The position numbers and the translations under genes are program-made. From NCBI GenBank assembly GCA_964387965.1, contig CAYLXO010000007.1, positions 1 to 35,469 of the forward strand: a DNA stretch of 35,469 nt, read 5' to 3'. Shown here in pieces: positions 7,343-15,744 of this stretch. The notes beneath the pieces were generated by a model. The model made no database searches. It saw only the letters and a program-made list of their open reading frames with translations, and was not told where the DNA came from. The stretch's first letter is position 1, and every line of letters begins with the position of its first letter. Source of the DNA: CAITQP01 sp964387965. Lineage in GTDB: Bacteria > Patescibacteriota > Minisyncoccia > Phycocordibacterales > UBA9973.

Positions 7343-8416
7343 TTATAACCCTTCTTCTTGTAACTTTTCAATCGCCTCTTTTGATTTCTTCGAAAGTTTT
7401 GTTGGGATCTTTACTGTTACTTGAATCATGAGATCTCCTCGTTTACCACGACCAGACATAACTCCTTTTTCTTTAACTCGAAGCACAGTTCCGCTTGCGA
7501 TACCTTCAGGAATTTTCACTGTTACCGGTCCATCGAGTGTCTCAATTTTTCGTTCACCACCAAGAAGTGCCTCGGTGAGTTTTACTTCCATGTCCATAAG
7601 AAGATTCATACGATCTCGCTTAAATGTATGGTGGGGTGTGACATTGATTTTCACATACAAATCACCTGCTGTACCGTGACGAATCGCCTCTCCCATTCCT
7701 GTCATGCGAATCATTTCTCCAGATTCAATACCTGCTGGAATTCGTATTTCCACTTCCTCCTCTTTACGTCGCACTCCTGCGCCTTTACATGAAGCACAGT
7801 GCTCTTGTGGCACACTACCGGAGCCTGCACAGGCATCACACATGCGTGTTGTAGTAAATGCTCCCATGAGTGAACGTCGAGTCTCACGAATCTGTCCCTT
7901 ACCGTTACACTGACTACACGTTACGTTTTTACTACCTGCTTTTGCTCCACTGCCATGACAAGTATCACAGCTTGAAATTTTTGTTATTAAGATTTTACGG
8001 ACTGTTCCAAAAATACTGTCAGCAAATGGAATAGAGATTTCGGTTGAAATATCACGTCCACGTCGAGGTCTATTTGCTCCTCCCATTCCACCTCCAAAAA
8101 AATCAGAGAAGATGTCACCGAGGTCACCCATGTCAAAACCTTGGGCATTTTGGAACCCTGAAAAATCAAATCCTCCGAATCCGCCTGCTCCTCCACCAAA
8201 ACCTTGTGGTCCAGCAGAGCCGAATTGATCGTATTGTGCACGTTTTCCGTCATCAGAAAGTACTTGGTAAGCTTCGTTTACCTCCTTGAATTTTGTATCG
8301 TCTCCTTTATTCTTGTCAGGATGATACTGATGAGCTAGCTTGCGAAAAGCTTTTTTTATATCTTCTTTTGATGCGTTTTTTGAAACGCCGAGTAATTCGT
8401 AATAGTCTTTTGCCAT
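7343..8416 (-). CDS. dnaJ: Chaperone DnaJ (Hsp40)
   Basis: A 357-residue type-I J protein that hands unfolded clients to DnaK and stimulates its ATPase. The start MAKDYYELLGV (Met at 8414-8416) was chosen over an in-frame Met 18 codons upstream because it matches the family start. Domains in order: J domain 1-70 with the HPD in AHQYHPDKNKG; Gly/Phe-rich region 75-125; a zinc-finger domain with four CxxCxGxG-type repeats (CDTCHGSG, CSQCNGKG, CDACAGSG, CASCKGAG); then the two C-terminal substrate-binding beta domains, ending at KLQEEGL. No dnaK or grpE is in the window. It ends at a strong bidirectional terminator. Confidence 0.97.
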   Translation of the reverse strand: MAKDYYELLGVSKNASKEDIKKAFRKLAHQYHPDKNKGDDTKFKEVNEAYQVLSDDGKRAQYDQFGSAGPQGFGGGAGGFGGFDFSGFQNAQGFDMGDLGDIFSDFFGGGMGGANRPRRGRDISTEISIPFADSIFGTVRKILITKISSCDTCHGSGAKAGSKNVTCSQCNGKGQIRETRRSLMGAFTTTRMCDACAGSGSVPQEHCASCKGAGVRRKEEEVEIRIPAGIESGEMIRMTGMGEAIRHGTAGDLYVKINVTPHHTFKRDRMNLLMDMEVKLTEALLGGERKIETLDGPVTVKIPEGIASGTVLRVKEKGVMSGRGKRGDLMIQVTVKIPTKLSKKSKEAIEKLQEEGL

Positions 8417-8441
8417 ATATGTAAGAAAGTTAGCGCTCGAT

Positions 8442-8470
8442 AATATACAAACAAAAATGCTAATTAGCAA
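8442..8470 (-). promoter_or_regulatory. Predicted dnaJ promoter
   Basis: On minus, TTGCTA (8465-8470), a 17-bp spacer and TATATT (8442-8447) are well spaced. The start site would give a short leader of roughly 20 nt. No CIRCE-type inverted repeat is visible, so heat-shock control by HrcA is not suggested by the sequence here. Confidence 0.5.
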
Positions 8471-8493
8471 GTCTCACTAGATAGTTTGCGGAT

Positions 8494-9927
8494 CTATCGG
8501 GAAAGAATTTCACGTACAATTTTTGAAGCAACGCTTGGATTTGCACTACCCTTTGATTCTTTCATAATTTGTCCGACAAAGAACTGTGCTGATGCTTCTT
8601 TTCCTGCTTTAAAATCAGCTACAACATTCGGATGAGCTGAAATGATACGTTCAGCAATTTCCTTGATCGCTCCTTCGTCATTTTTTTGCAAAAGATTATT
8701 TTCAGTTGCAATAGAAAGTGGAGAGCCATCTGTTACTACTATTTTTGCAAGTATATCTTTTGCTGCACGTGAAGAAATTTTGCCATCAACTGCGAGTCCA
8801 ACGAGTTCTGCAAAGTTTTCAGGACTCGGCATTTTGATATTAGGATTATTTTTTGATAAGCCGATATAATCACTCACAATATAATTTGAAGCAGTTTTGA
8901 TTTTTTCTTGTGCACCAAGTATTTTTGCAACTTTTTCAAACCAATACGCAAGTTCTGGATTACCTATATATACTTCGATGTCTTCATCCTTTACTCCAAA
9001 CTCAGTACGAAATCGATTGCGTTTTTCGTTTGGAAGCTCTGGAAGATCAGCCTTGAGTGACGCCGTAGAAAATGCCTCACTTAATTTCATTTTTGAAAGG
9101 TCAGGATCTGGGAAGTATCGATAATCCTGTGCACTTTCTTTTGTACGTTGAGAAAACGTACTTTGTTTGTTTTCATCCCATCCTCGAGTTTCCTGCACTA
9201 TTTCTGCTCCACGTCCGCTTTCAAGTAAATCCTTCATTCGTTCGAGTTCATACTTTATGGCACGTTCAACGCTACGGAATGAATTGAGATTTTTTACTTC
9301 TACTTTTGTCCCGTACACGTTTTTGTCGCTTGAAATTGAAATGTTTGCTTCTACACGCATTTCCCCTTTTTCCATGTTTGCGTCTGACGCTCCAAGATAC
9401 CAAAGGAGTAATTGATATTCTTTTCCAAAGTTTCCACCTACTTTTGCAGCTTCATCAATAGAATCAAATGTGTGTGGATCGGTCACAAGCTCAGAAAGCG
9501 GAACGCCTGCTCGATTGAAATCTACAAGTGAATAATCACCTCTGTCGTGTTTGCTTGTTCCTGTATCTTCTTCAAGGTGTACGCGAGTAACTTTCATTCC
9601 GCCAAGCTCTCCACCAGAAACGATTGGATATTTATATTGTGAAATTTGATAGCCTTTTGGAATATCTGGATAAAAGTAGTTTTTTCTGTCGAATTCGGTA
9701 AAGTCGGCAATTGTACCTCCAATTGCAAGACCGATTCGAATTACATGCTCTATCGCCTTTTTGTTTGGAACTGGAATCGCGCCAGGATGTGCCATACAGA
9801 CAGGACAGACATTAACATTTGGACTTTTTTCTTCAGGATCATTTTTACATCCACAAAACATCTTAGACGCAGTCTTAAGTTCTGCGTGGATTTCAAGCCC
9901 TATTGTTGGGTAGTATTTTTCTGCCAT
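8494..9927 (-). CDS. gatB: Asp/Glu-tRNA amidotransferase subunit B (GatB)
   Basis: 477 residues. With GatA and GatC it converts misacylated Glu-tRNA(Gln), and often Asp-tRNA(Asn), to Gln- and Asn-tRNA. The N-terminal kinase-like domain is clear: TIGLEIHAELKTASKMFCGC, VCPVCMAHPGAIPVPN, FDRKNYFYPDIPKGYQISQY, HLEEDTGTSKHD, DFNRAGVPLSELVTDP. CGC and CPVC supply the usual zinc cysteines. The C-terminal third is the YqeY-like tRNA-binding domain, ending GSANPSVASKIVREIL. The length is normal. gatA and gatC are not in the window. An extended -10 (TGGTATAAA, core 9935-9940) ends 7 nt before the ATG, predicting a leaderless mRNA. Confidence 0.97.
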   Translation of the reverse strand: MAEKYYPTIGLEIHAELKTASKMFCGCKNDPEEKSPNVNVCPVCMAHPGAIPVPNKKAIEHVIRIGLAIGGTIADFTEFDRKNYFYPDIPKGYQISQYKYPIVSGGELGGMKVTRVHLEEDTGTSKHDRGDYSLVDFNRAGVPLSELVTDPHTFDSIDEAAKVGGNFGKEYQLLLWYLGASDANMEKGEMRVEANISISSDKNVYGTKVEVKNLNSFRSVERAIKYELERMKDLLESGRGAEIVQETRGWDENKQSTFSQRTKESAQDYRYFPDPDLSKMKLSEAFSTASLKADLPELPNEKRNRFRTEFGVKDEDIEVYIGNPELAYWFEKVAKILGAQEKIKTASNYIVSDYIGLSKNNPNIKMPSPENFAELVGLAVDGKISSRAAKDILAKIVVTDGSPLSIATENNLLQKNDEGAIKEIAERIISAHPNVVADFKAGKEASAQFFVGQIMKESKGSANPSVASKIVREILSR

Positions 9928-9934
9928 ATACTTC

Positions 9935-9940
9935 TTTATA
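9935..9940 (-). promoter_or_regulatory. Leaderless -10 box of gatB
   Basis: TATAAA preceded by TGG (extended -10) ends 7 nt before the gatB start codon, so transcription should begin at or beside the ATG. No convincing -35 at the right distance and no Shine-Dalgarno. Confidence 0.5.
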
Positions 9941-9961
9941 CCATATCTTTCAAACTACGCA

Positions 9962-10951
9962 CTAGCGCAAATACTTTTGAATATTTTTCAAATGTTCTGC
10001 GTACGTTTTTGCATAATGAATCTGGCCAGTGGCATCATGTAAATAGTATAAATACGCTGACGAAACTGGGTGAATACTTGCTTCGATCGCTTTAAGCCCT
10101 GGATTCGAAATTGGCGCAGGAGGCAATCCTTTGTGAATATATGTATTAAATGCTGAGTCTACTCGCATATCTGCCTTTGTGAGACCAGAATTTTTATCAA
10201 GTGCGTACAACACAGATGCATCCACTTGTAGCGGAATACCTTGGGAAAGACGCGACCATAATATTCCAGCAATTGTTGCGCGATCATTATCTCCGTGTGC
10301 TTCACGTTCAACAATTGATGCCATAATAAGAATCTCCTCTTTTGAGTGAGGTGCTATAACTCGTGGGTCAAATTTTTTGCTCGCAATTCGTAAAAACATA
10401 TCTTTCATTTGGACTAGCACTTCTTCAGGTGTCACGTGCGGATAAAAAAAGTAAGTTTCAGGAAAAAGATACCCTTCGTCATTTTTTGCTATTTTCTTAA
10501 ATTCTACAGTGTTAAAATCTGGGATTTTTTGCTGAAGTAATTCTGCGATTTCACGGACTGTATACCCTTCTGGGATAGTAACTTTTATAGGTTTTATATT
10601 GTGGTTTCCGTGTGCAATCTGCCATGCAATAAGTACAACTGTGCGTGGCGTATCAAAATAGTATTCTCCAACTGGAACTTTGTGCTCGTCTCCAAATAGT
10701 GTTAAAAACGATGCAAACAAAAACGATGAACGAATTGCATGTTTTTCCTCGAGTTTTTTCGCAATTGTTACAGAGTTATCTCCAGAAAGTACGGTAATTG
10801 TTCCAGCAACAGGAAAATCTTTCGGAGCTCGAACATAGTATATAAATGCACCCATAAGAAAAATTACCAGAACTATACCAGCAAAAATCCGCCCTGACAT
10901 ATGTCGGGCAGATTTTTGTATTTCGATTGGTGGTAATTGATTTGTATCCAT
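9962..10951 (-). CDS. mltG: Endolytic murein transglycosylase MltG (YceG-like)
   Basis: 329 residues. MltG cuts nascent glycan strands at the outer face of the membrane and sets peptidoglycan chain length. It has one N-terminal membrane segment (about residues 19-41, IFAGIVLVIFLMGAFIYYV), a LysM-like module with TIPEGYTVREIAELL (about 125-140), and the catalytic core: EGYLFPETYFFYP, MASIVEREA with the conserved Glu (about 212-220), LWSRLSQGIPLQVDASVLYAL, and LPPAPISNPGLKAIEASIHP near the end. The length is normal. The gene starts 3 bp after the stop of the 431-residue membrane-anchored protein, so the two are cotranscribed. Confidence 0.95.
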   Translation of the reverse strand: MDTNQLPPIEIQKSARHMSGRIFAGIVLVIFLMGAFIYYVRAPKDFPVAGTITVLSGDNSVTIAKKLEEKHAIRSSFLFASFLTLFGDEHKVPVGEYYFDTPRTVVLIAWQIAHGNHNIKPIKVTIPEGYTVREIAELLQQKIPDFNTVEFKKIAKNDEGYLFPETYFFYPHVTPEEVLVQMKDMFLRIASKKFDPRVIAPHSKEEILIMASIVEREAHGDNDRATIAGILWSRLSQGIPLQVDASVLYALDKNSGLTKADMRVDSAFNTYIHKGLPPAPISNPGLKAIEASIHPVSSAYLYYLHDATGQIHYAKTYAEHLKNIQKYLR

Positions 10952-10954
10952 ACC

Positions 10955-12250
10955 TTAATCTGTTGGAAGATTGCTTGGTGGTTTTGCAACACGTGACTCA
11001 ATACGACGGAATGTAGGAGTTTGAGATACCTGACCTGGGAAGTGAAAGAGTGTCGCAAGTTCAGTTACATTAAGCACATCAATTTGCGGTAATTGTTGTG
11101 GGAAGAAAATCCCGAATGGCCACGGCCACTTAAACGAATACCAAAATGGTAAGTGATACAACATGCGCAATCGATACCAATTGAGTTTACGATTTTTCAA
11201 TTTCCAAAGCGCAACACCTGTCGGGTCAGCAAACGGAGAGTCGAATTGCGTAGGATTTTTACGCAAAATACTGTTCATATCCGGATTATTAAATTGACGG
11301 AACAAAAGACGAACCTCACGACGCAAACTGTTGAACTGATCGAGGGAAATATATTTTGATTCTGAAACGGCAACAAGACGAATGCCAATATCAAATCCGA
11401 GCTTCTGAACTTTTTCTTTCATCTTTTCGATACGCTTATCAAGAACACGCGGTGTACGAATTGTTTGGATATATTCACGTGGTCCAGCCTCTTGCTTACG
11501 GTATTCGACGTACGGTGCATGTTGTCTATCAATTTCTGCTTCAACTTCAGCAACCCATCCATGGTGTCCATAAGCAAGCTTTGACGGACGAATGATATGC
11601 TGAATCCAGACTTGCTGTCCTTTTTTCAGCGAACCAAGATATTCAATAGTTGGAGTAAGTGGGTCAACTTTTTGCAACTCTTCCTCAACTCCCCCAATTT
11701 TTTCTTGAAGTTCATAATCCTCGTATGTGCGAATCGGATATGCGATATGCTTTTCTAGAGCAAAATCACACCCCCACATATACCAATCATCGTTTGGTGC
11801 ATCAAACGGAACTTTAAGTGTATAGTCTTCTACTTCCATTACTTTTGCTTGTGGGTACTGAGAGTAAATTTGTGTTTCAACAAGATCGCGGATACGTGAT
11901 GGTGTACGAATATAAAAATGCACTTGCCCGTCAATTCCTGCAATCTCAAGAGAAAACCAAAAGTGTGGCGCACCTTGCACCCACACCTCCCAAATACCTT
12001 TGATACTCGCGTGGTACATCGCGTTTGTAAAAATCAGCTCCATTGCTCGTGGAGACTTATCCACGTTACGAGGAATTTGAATTTCAAACAACGTCCACGT
12101 CATTCCAAGAATGAATCGTTCGGTTACATAGTGATGCCACATTTCGATTGCGACATACATACACAAAATTGGTGCCCAAATAAACGCGAGCTTTCCAACA
12201 ATGAAAAGAACGAATTTGAGTATGGCAAGAACGATAGTAAAGATAAACAT
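10955..12250 (-). CDS. Membrane-anchored protein, resembles the non-ATPase partner of VirB4/VirD4-like systems in CPR
   Basis: 431 residues: two N-terminal hydrophobic segments (about 1-36), then a soluble region rich in Trp and charged residues. The middle (IEIQIPRNVDKSPRAMELIFTN-like stretch; HFWFSLEIAGIDGQVHFYIRTP; YSQYPQAKVMEVEDY) resembles the domain that, in many Patescibacteria, precedes or accompanies a type-IV-secretion ATPase (I believe the DUF8128 group). No Walker motif is present here and no such ATPase is in the window, so it is an orphan of that kind if the assignment holds. TATAAT ends 6 nt before the ATG (leaderless). It is followed 3 bp later by mltG. Confidence 0.6.
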   Translation of the reverse strand: MFIFTIVLAILKFVLFIVGKLAFIWAPILCMYVAIEMWHHYVTERFILGMTWTLFEIQIPRNVDKSPRAMELIFTNAMYHASIKGIWEVWVQGAPHFWFSLEIAGIDGQVHFYIRTPSRIRDLVETQIYSQYPQAKVMEVEDYTLKVPFDAPNDDWYMWGCDFALEKHIAYPIRTYEDYELQEKIGGVEEELQKVDPLTPTIEYLGSLKKGQQVWIQHIIRPSKLAYGHHGWVAEVEAEIDRQHAPYVEYRKQEAGPREYIQTIRTPRVLDKRIEKMKEKVQKLGFDIGIRLVAVSESKYISLDQFNSLRREVRLLFRQFNNPDMNSILRKNPTQFDSPFADPTGVALWKLKNRKLNWYRLRMLYHLPFWYSFKWPWPFGIFFPQQLPQIDVLNVTELATLFHFPGQVSQTPTFRRIESRVAKPPSNLPTD

Positions 12251-12256
12251 ACAACA

Positions 12257-12262
12257 ATTATA
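12257..12262 (-). promoter_or_regulatory. Leaderless -10 box (TATAAT) of the 431-residue protein gene
   Basis: A consensus TATAAT ends 6 nt before the ATG; TTTCAT lies 17 bp further upstream as a poor -35. It lies in the 18-bp gap between this gene and the preceding one, so the gene has its own start as well as possible read-through. Confidence 0.5.
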
Positions 12263-12268
12263 ACTGGC

Positions 12269-12721
12269 CTATCGCAAAAATGAAACTTGAATTGCTCGAT
12301 TGAGTCCTCCGACACCATTTATAATCAAACTTCCCGTGTCAGTTGTAGGAGCGTGTTCAAGCAACAATGTATTTTCAAAATAATATGGATACCCTGTGTT
12401 ATCTTCAGGAATATTAAGATTTACTTTGTTTGAAACTGGAAGCCCTTTTCCGTCGAATACTTGTGCTGTTCCTGCAATTTGACCTTTTCGTATCCATCCA
12501 CATTCATTTATGTATCCGAACATTTTGAATGGGAAAGTAATTTTGTCATTGTCTTCTATTGCTTTTACTGTAAGTCCACATGGCAACATCATTATTTTTT
12601 TGTATGTCACTTGTGAAATTGGCTGATCTGTTCTAAAAAACCCAACCAAAAAAAGTACGAGTGTAAGACCAATAAGTACTACTACCCAATGACCGTAGCC
12701 ACCTTCGCGTGATGTATTCAT
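12269..12721 (-). CDS. Small single-pass membrane protein with extracytoplasmic beta domain
   Basis: 150 residues. One membrane segment (about 12-28, WVVVLIGLTLVLFLVGFF) is followed by an extracytoplasmic domain with two Cys (CGL..., NECGW) that could form a disulphide. The pattern GYINECGWIRKGQIAGTAQVFDGKG followed by an E-D-N and YPYYFE stretch suggests an immunoglobulin-like beta sandwich of the Gmad2 type, held with low confidence. No catalytic motif is visible. Its -10 (TACAAT, 12729-12734) ends 7 nt before the ATG. It heads a likely three-gene run with the 431-residue protein and mltG, which points to a cell-envelope role. Confidence 0.6.
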   Translation of the reverse strand: MNTSREGGYGHWVVVLIGLTLVLFLVGFFRTDQPISQVTYKKIMMLPCGLTVKAIEDNDKITFPFKMFGYINECGWIRKGQIAGTAQVFDGKGLPVSNKVNLNIPEDNTGYPYYFENTLLLEHAPTTDTGSLIINGVGGLNRAIQVSFLR

Positions 12722-12728
12722 GCTTTAT

Positions 12729-12734
12729 ATTGTA
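12729..12734 (-). promoter_or_regulatory. Leaderless -10 box of the small membrane protein gene
   Basis: TACAAT, with TTGCCT 15 bp upstream, ends 7 nt before the ATG. It also lies in the short space behind the sigma4-HARE gene, which ends at 12794. Confidence 0.4.
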
Positions 12735-12793
12735 TCAAACAATGCGACAAGGCAAAACAAAAAGCGCCGATTGGCGCTGTTTGTTTGTGTACT

Positions 12794-13825
12794 TTAGAGA
12801 GGTGTATATTTCTTATCTTTTCCTTTCTTGAAATACTTTGGATTCTGAAGGTTAACGAGGATAGTATTTTTCTTGAGATATCGTTCTTTCAAAACTTTAT
12901 CAACAACTTCTTCCTTTGTAAGTGGTCCTTCGCGTTTCAAAATTTCTTTGATCACATCACGGACAACTCCTGGCTTGTATCCCCATTCTTTAAGAGCATA
13001 CATTCCACGCCCTACGAGTACGAATCGATTGTCTTTGATAAGTTCGTTATGACAAGTAGCTGTGTGGCATTTCTTTTCAAATGTATCTGTGATTGCTTCA
13101 GCAACTTCACGGAAGTGCATTGGAGAACCATGCTTTCGCATCATAAGGTACGCATAATCTTTGATACCGCGAGCCTTAACTCCTGAAGCACCTGACTTAC
13201 CCCATTCACCAAGAGGATTTTTACAAATTCCTTTTGAGAGACACAACCAACGTTTTGCTACCTCTTCATTTGTTTCTTCAGTATTGATTGCCTTCAATTC
13301 ATCAAGGAAACGGTTTACCATTTCGCTTTCAGTGATAAGTTCATCATCAGCGAGTTTTGAGTAAAGATTTTTAAGAGAATTATGAACACGATCTGAAAGA
13401 TCTGAATCAACACTCCATCGTGTTACAAAATCATCATCTTCACGGTGCTTGATAAAATCATCACCAAGAACGAGATAAAAGTGAACATGGTTCTGAATTT
13501 CCTCATCTTTAGAAATTGATTCGAGAAGGTCAGATTCTGCAACGAGACCTCCGAGACTTGTGATAACACCTTTCAATTCGTCCCATGTAGCAGTTTCAGA
13601 TTTGTACTCTGCAGATTTTTTGAGGATGTTAAGAGCAGCTTGTTCAATCTGACGAACTCGCTCTCGAGTGATACCGTACTTTTCACCGATTGCTTCCAAA
13701 GTCTTGCGCTCAGTATCAGCACCGATTCCGAAACGGGATTTTACGATGTCCAAAGAGCGGTCCTTAAGTGGTGAAAGGATCTTCTTTGTGACCTGTTTTG
13801 GCTTGAAATTGACTTTGGTTGACAT
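12794..13825 (-). CDS. Sigma-region-4 / HARE-HTH fusion transcription regulator
   Basis: 343 residues. Residues about 10-72 are sigma-70 region 4: ILSPLKDRSLDIVKSRFGIG, then EAIGEKYGITRERVRQIEQAALN, the -35-recognition helix-turn-helix. Regions 1-3 are absent, so it is not a complete sigma factor. A middle helical part (80-220) carries no motif I know. Residues about 225-290 look like a HARE-HTH domain (HGSPMHFREVAEAI, HNELIKDNRFVLVGRGMYALKEWGY), as in the RNA polymerase delta subunit RpoE of Firmicutes. A second similar winged-helix unit fills 291-343. It probably acts at the polymerase or at promoters. Sigma4-HARE proteins of this kind recur in CPR genomes. Confidence 0.85.
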   Translation of the reverse strand: MSTKVNFKPKQVTKKILSPLKDRSLDIVKSRFGIGADTERKTLEAIGEKYGITRERVRQIEQAALNILKKSAEYKSETATWDELKGVITSLGGLVAESDLLESISKDEEIQNHVHFYLVLGDDFIKHREDDDFVTRWSVDSDLSDRVHNSLKNLYSKLADDELITESEMVNRFLDELKAINTEETNEEVAKRWLCLSKGICKNPLGEWGKSGASGVKARGIKDYAYLMMRKHGSPMHFREVAEAITDTFEKKCHTATCHNELIKDNRFVLVGRGMYALKEWGYKPGVVRDVIKEILKREGPLTKEEVVDKVLKERYLKKNTILVNLQNPKYFKKGKDKKYTPL

Positions 13826-13858
13826 GTGATAATATTGTGGTTAATTTGCTACTTGCCC

Positions 13859-13886
13859 ATATTATCATTAATAAGAAAGAAGTCAA
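13859..13886 (-). promoter_or_regulatory. Promoter of the sigma4-HARE gene
   Basis: On minus, TTGACT (13881-13886), 16-bp spacer, TAATAT (13859-13864) with an extended TGA upstream of the -10. This is one of the strongest promoter matches in the window. The leader would be about 27 nt, so this gene, unlike its neighbours, is not leaderless. Confidence 0.65.
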
Positions 13887-13952
13887 ACTTTTAGCACGAT
13901 TTCAAAAATACATTGTAAATTAAGGATATTTTTGCGATTTTCGAACTGTATA

Positions 13953-15044
13953 TTACGCAAAGAGCTTTACGATATCACGATACGTGATGTAAATCATAAG
14001 CACTATTAAGAGCACAAAACCAGCCTGATTGACGAAAGAAACGACTCGTGTTCCTATTTTTGAACGTCCGTTTTTTGAGAAAATTTCGAGAATGAATCTT
14101 CCCCCATCGAGCGCTGGAAACGGGAACAAATTTATGACTGCAAGGTTGATAGAAATTAGCCCTGCAAATGAAAGAAGGGTTCCAAAACCAAACCCGTAAG
14201 CAATGCCAGCAAATTTCGCAATCCCAACTGGACCTGAGACTTGAGCGGTAAGTTCACTTCCACCATGGAGCGCTCCTTTTATAAGCAAAAAGATTGCTTT
14301 ACCTGTCGACACAAATTCCAAAAGTGCTGTTTTGATTCCAAGTGTAAATGCTGATAAAAATGGTAGTCGAATCACGCCTGCTTTTACAATCCCAATACCT
14401 ATCGTTGCAACACCAACTTCGTTTTTCTCAGGAGTAACTTCGATTTTTGTATGTGTTTGAGCACGTTCGACATCAATTGAAAGTGGCACATCTGCATGAG
14501 ATTGAATAAATGTTGTTAGCTCTTCTATTGAAGCAGGATTTACTACCTCATCAGCACTTTTAAGTGTGATCACAGAGTCACCTGCTACAAGTCCTGCCTT
14601 TTCAGCAGGAGAACCCGCGCCTACATCAGTAATAACCACGTGTTCTTCTTGTACGATTTTTGCATTTGGAAAATCGCTTGCATTACCAAGAAAACCTAAC
14701 GCAAAAGAACCAGCATACAAAATCATTGCTAGGACTATATTTGCGACAACTCCAGCCACAATAACTAAAAGACGCTTATAGAGCCGAGCGTGAGCAAAAG
14801 ATCCTGCAATTTCTTCCTCAGTTTCCGGCTTTTCACCATATATTTTTACAAATCCTCCAAACGGCAACCAATTGAGTGTAAACAATGTTCCCTTCCAAGA
14901 AAAAAGACTGCGCGCTCGTGGCGGATATCCTACTCCGAATTCATCTACTCGTATTTTGAATGCTTTAGCAACAAAAAAATGCCCAAGCTCGTGAACAATC
15001 ACAAGCACTAAAATTACAATAAGAAAAATAAATACTGTACTCAT
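13953..15044 (-). CDS. rseP: Site-2 protease, RseP/RIP metalloprotease family
   Basis: 363 residues. It cuts transmembrane segments of anti-sigma factors or signal peptides inside the membrane, using Zn. HELGH (HExxH) lies in the first membrane helix at about residues 18-22, a PDZ domain spans about 120-205 (ITDVGAGSPAEKAGLVAGDSV), and the second zinc-ligand motif NLFPFPALDGGRF is near residue 310. About four membrane segments, normal length. It starts 5 bp after the frr stop and is translationally linked to it. The frr-rseP pairing is a reordered version of the frr/uppS/cdsA/rseP neighbourhood common in bacteria. Confidence 0.95.
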   Translation of the reverse strand: MSTVFIFLIVILVLVIVHELGHFFVAKAFKIRVDEFGVGYPPRARSLFSWKGTLFTLNWLPFGGFVKIYGEKPETEEEIAGSFAHARLYKRLLVIVAGVVANIVLAMILYAGSFALGFLGNASDFPNAKIVQEEHVVITDVGAGSPAEKAGLVAGDSVITLKSADEVVNPASIEELTTFIQSHADVPLSIDVERAQTHTKIEVTPEKNEVGVATIGIGIVKAGVIRLPFLSAFTLGIKTALLEFVSTGKAIFLLIKGALHGGSELTAQVSGPVGIAKFAGIAYGFGFGTLLSFAGLISINLAVINLFPFPALDGGRFILEIFSKNGRSKIGTRVVSFVNQAGFVLLIVLMIYITYRDIVKLFA

Positions 15045-15049
15045 GAGGA

Positions 15050-15589
15050 TTAACTCATTACTTCAGTCTCTTTTGCTTCAAATGTTTTTTCGAGACGTTC
15101 ATTTGCAGAGTCAACACGCTTTTGAATATCCTCTTTCGTCCTACGTGCTTCATCTTCTGGAAGATTTGCATTTTTGACTTCTGTCAGTGCATTTTCGCGT
15201 TCTTTTCGCACACGAATACGTCCATCTTCGAGTTTCTCTTTCAATACTTTGACCAACTTCTGTCGATTTTCTGTGGTGAGCGCTGGAAAAATAACACGCA
15301 TGCCTTCTCCGTCAACAGATACAGATAATCCAAGATTGGCTGCAATGATTGCTTTTTCTACATCTTTGATCACACTTTTGTCCCACAAAGTAACACGAAG
15401 AGTTCGTGCGTCTTCCACAGATACTGATCCAACATTTTTTATTGGTTGCATTGCACCATACGCTTCCACCATTACACCATCAAGAATAATTGGTGATGCT
15501 CTTCCAGTATGTACGCGTGAATATTCGCGTCCGAGCCAATCGACTGCTTCTTTTAATCCTGAATCAATTTTTGAAAAATTAAATGCCAT
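15050..15589 (-). CDS. frr: Ribosome recycling factor (RRF)
   Basis: 179 residues, complete. Releases ribosomes from mRNA with EF-G after termination. Shape and motifs fit RRF: VHTGRASPIILDGVMVEAYGA (about 26-46), TLWDKSVIKDVEKAI, LPALTTENRQKL-type stretch (VIFPALTTENRQKLVK), and VRKERENALTEVKN followed by a C-terminal helix. The start is MAFNFSKID at 15587-15589. The first 55 bp of the gene are repeated beyond the N-run (15690-15744); that is a scaffolding artefact, not a second gene. In the real genome a 115-bp palindromic element sits directly before this ATG. Confidence 0.95.
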   Translation of the reverse strand: MAFNFSKIDSGLKEAVDWLGREYSRVHTGRASPIILDGVMVEAYGAMQPIKNVGSVSVEDARTLRVTLWDKSVIKDVEKAIIAANLGLSVSVDGEGMRVIFPALTTENRQKLVKVLKEKLEDGRIRVRKERENALTEVKNANLPEDEARRTKEDIQKRVDSANERLEKTFEAKETEVMS

Positions 15590-15744
15590 NNNNNNNNNNN
15601 NNNNNNNNNNNNNNNNNNNNNNNNNNNNNNNNNNNNNNNNNNNNNNNNNNNNNNNNNNNNNNNNNNNNNNNNNNNNNNNNNNNNNNNNNGCCAATCGACT
15701 GCTTCTTTTAATCCTGAATCAATTTTTGAAAAATTAAATGCCAT
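15535..15744. other. Scaffold gap inside a duplicated 55-bp contig overlap
   Basis: 100 N (15590-15689) are bracketed by identical 55-bp copies (15535-15589 and 15690-15744). Exactly 55 bp is a common de Bruijn k-mer, so two contigs that overlap by k were joined with padding. The true sequence is probably continuous and 155 bp shorter here. The k-mer ends exactly where the palindromic element begins, implying a graph branch at that point. Confidence 0.85.

Noticed and set aside
7421..7792. Plus-strand frame of 123 codons
   Set aside because: Opposite strand of dnaJ, with low-complexity Ser/Phe/His composition typical of a shadow frame.
15690..15744. Second, truncated copy of frr
   Set aside because: The 55 bp are identical to 15535-15589 and abut an N-run of exactly 100, which is the signature of an unmerged k-mer overlap rather than a gene duplication.
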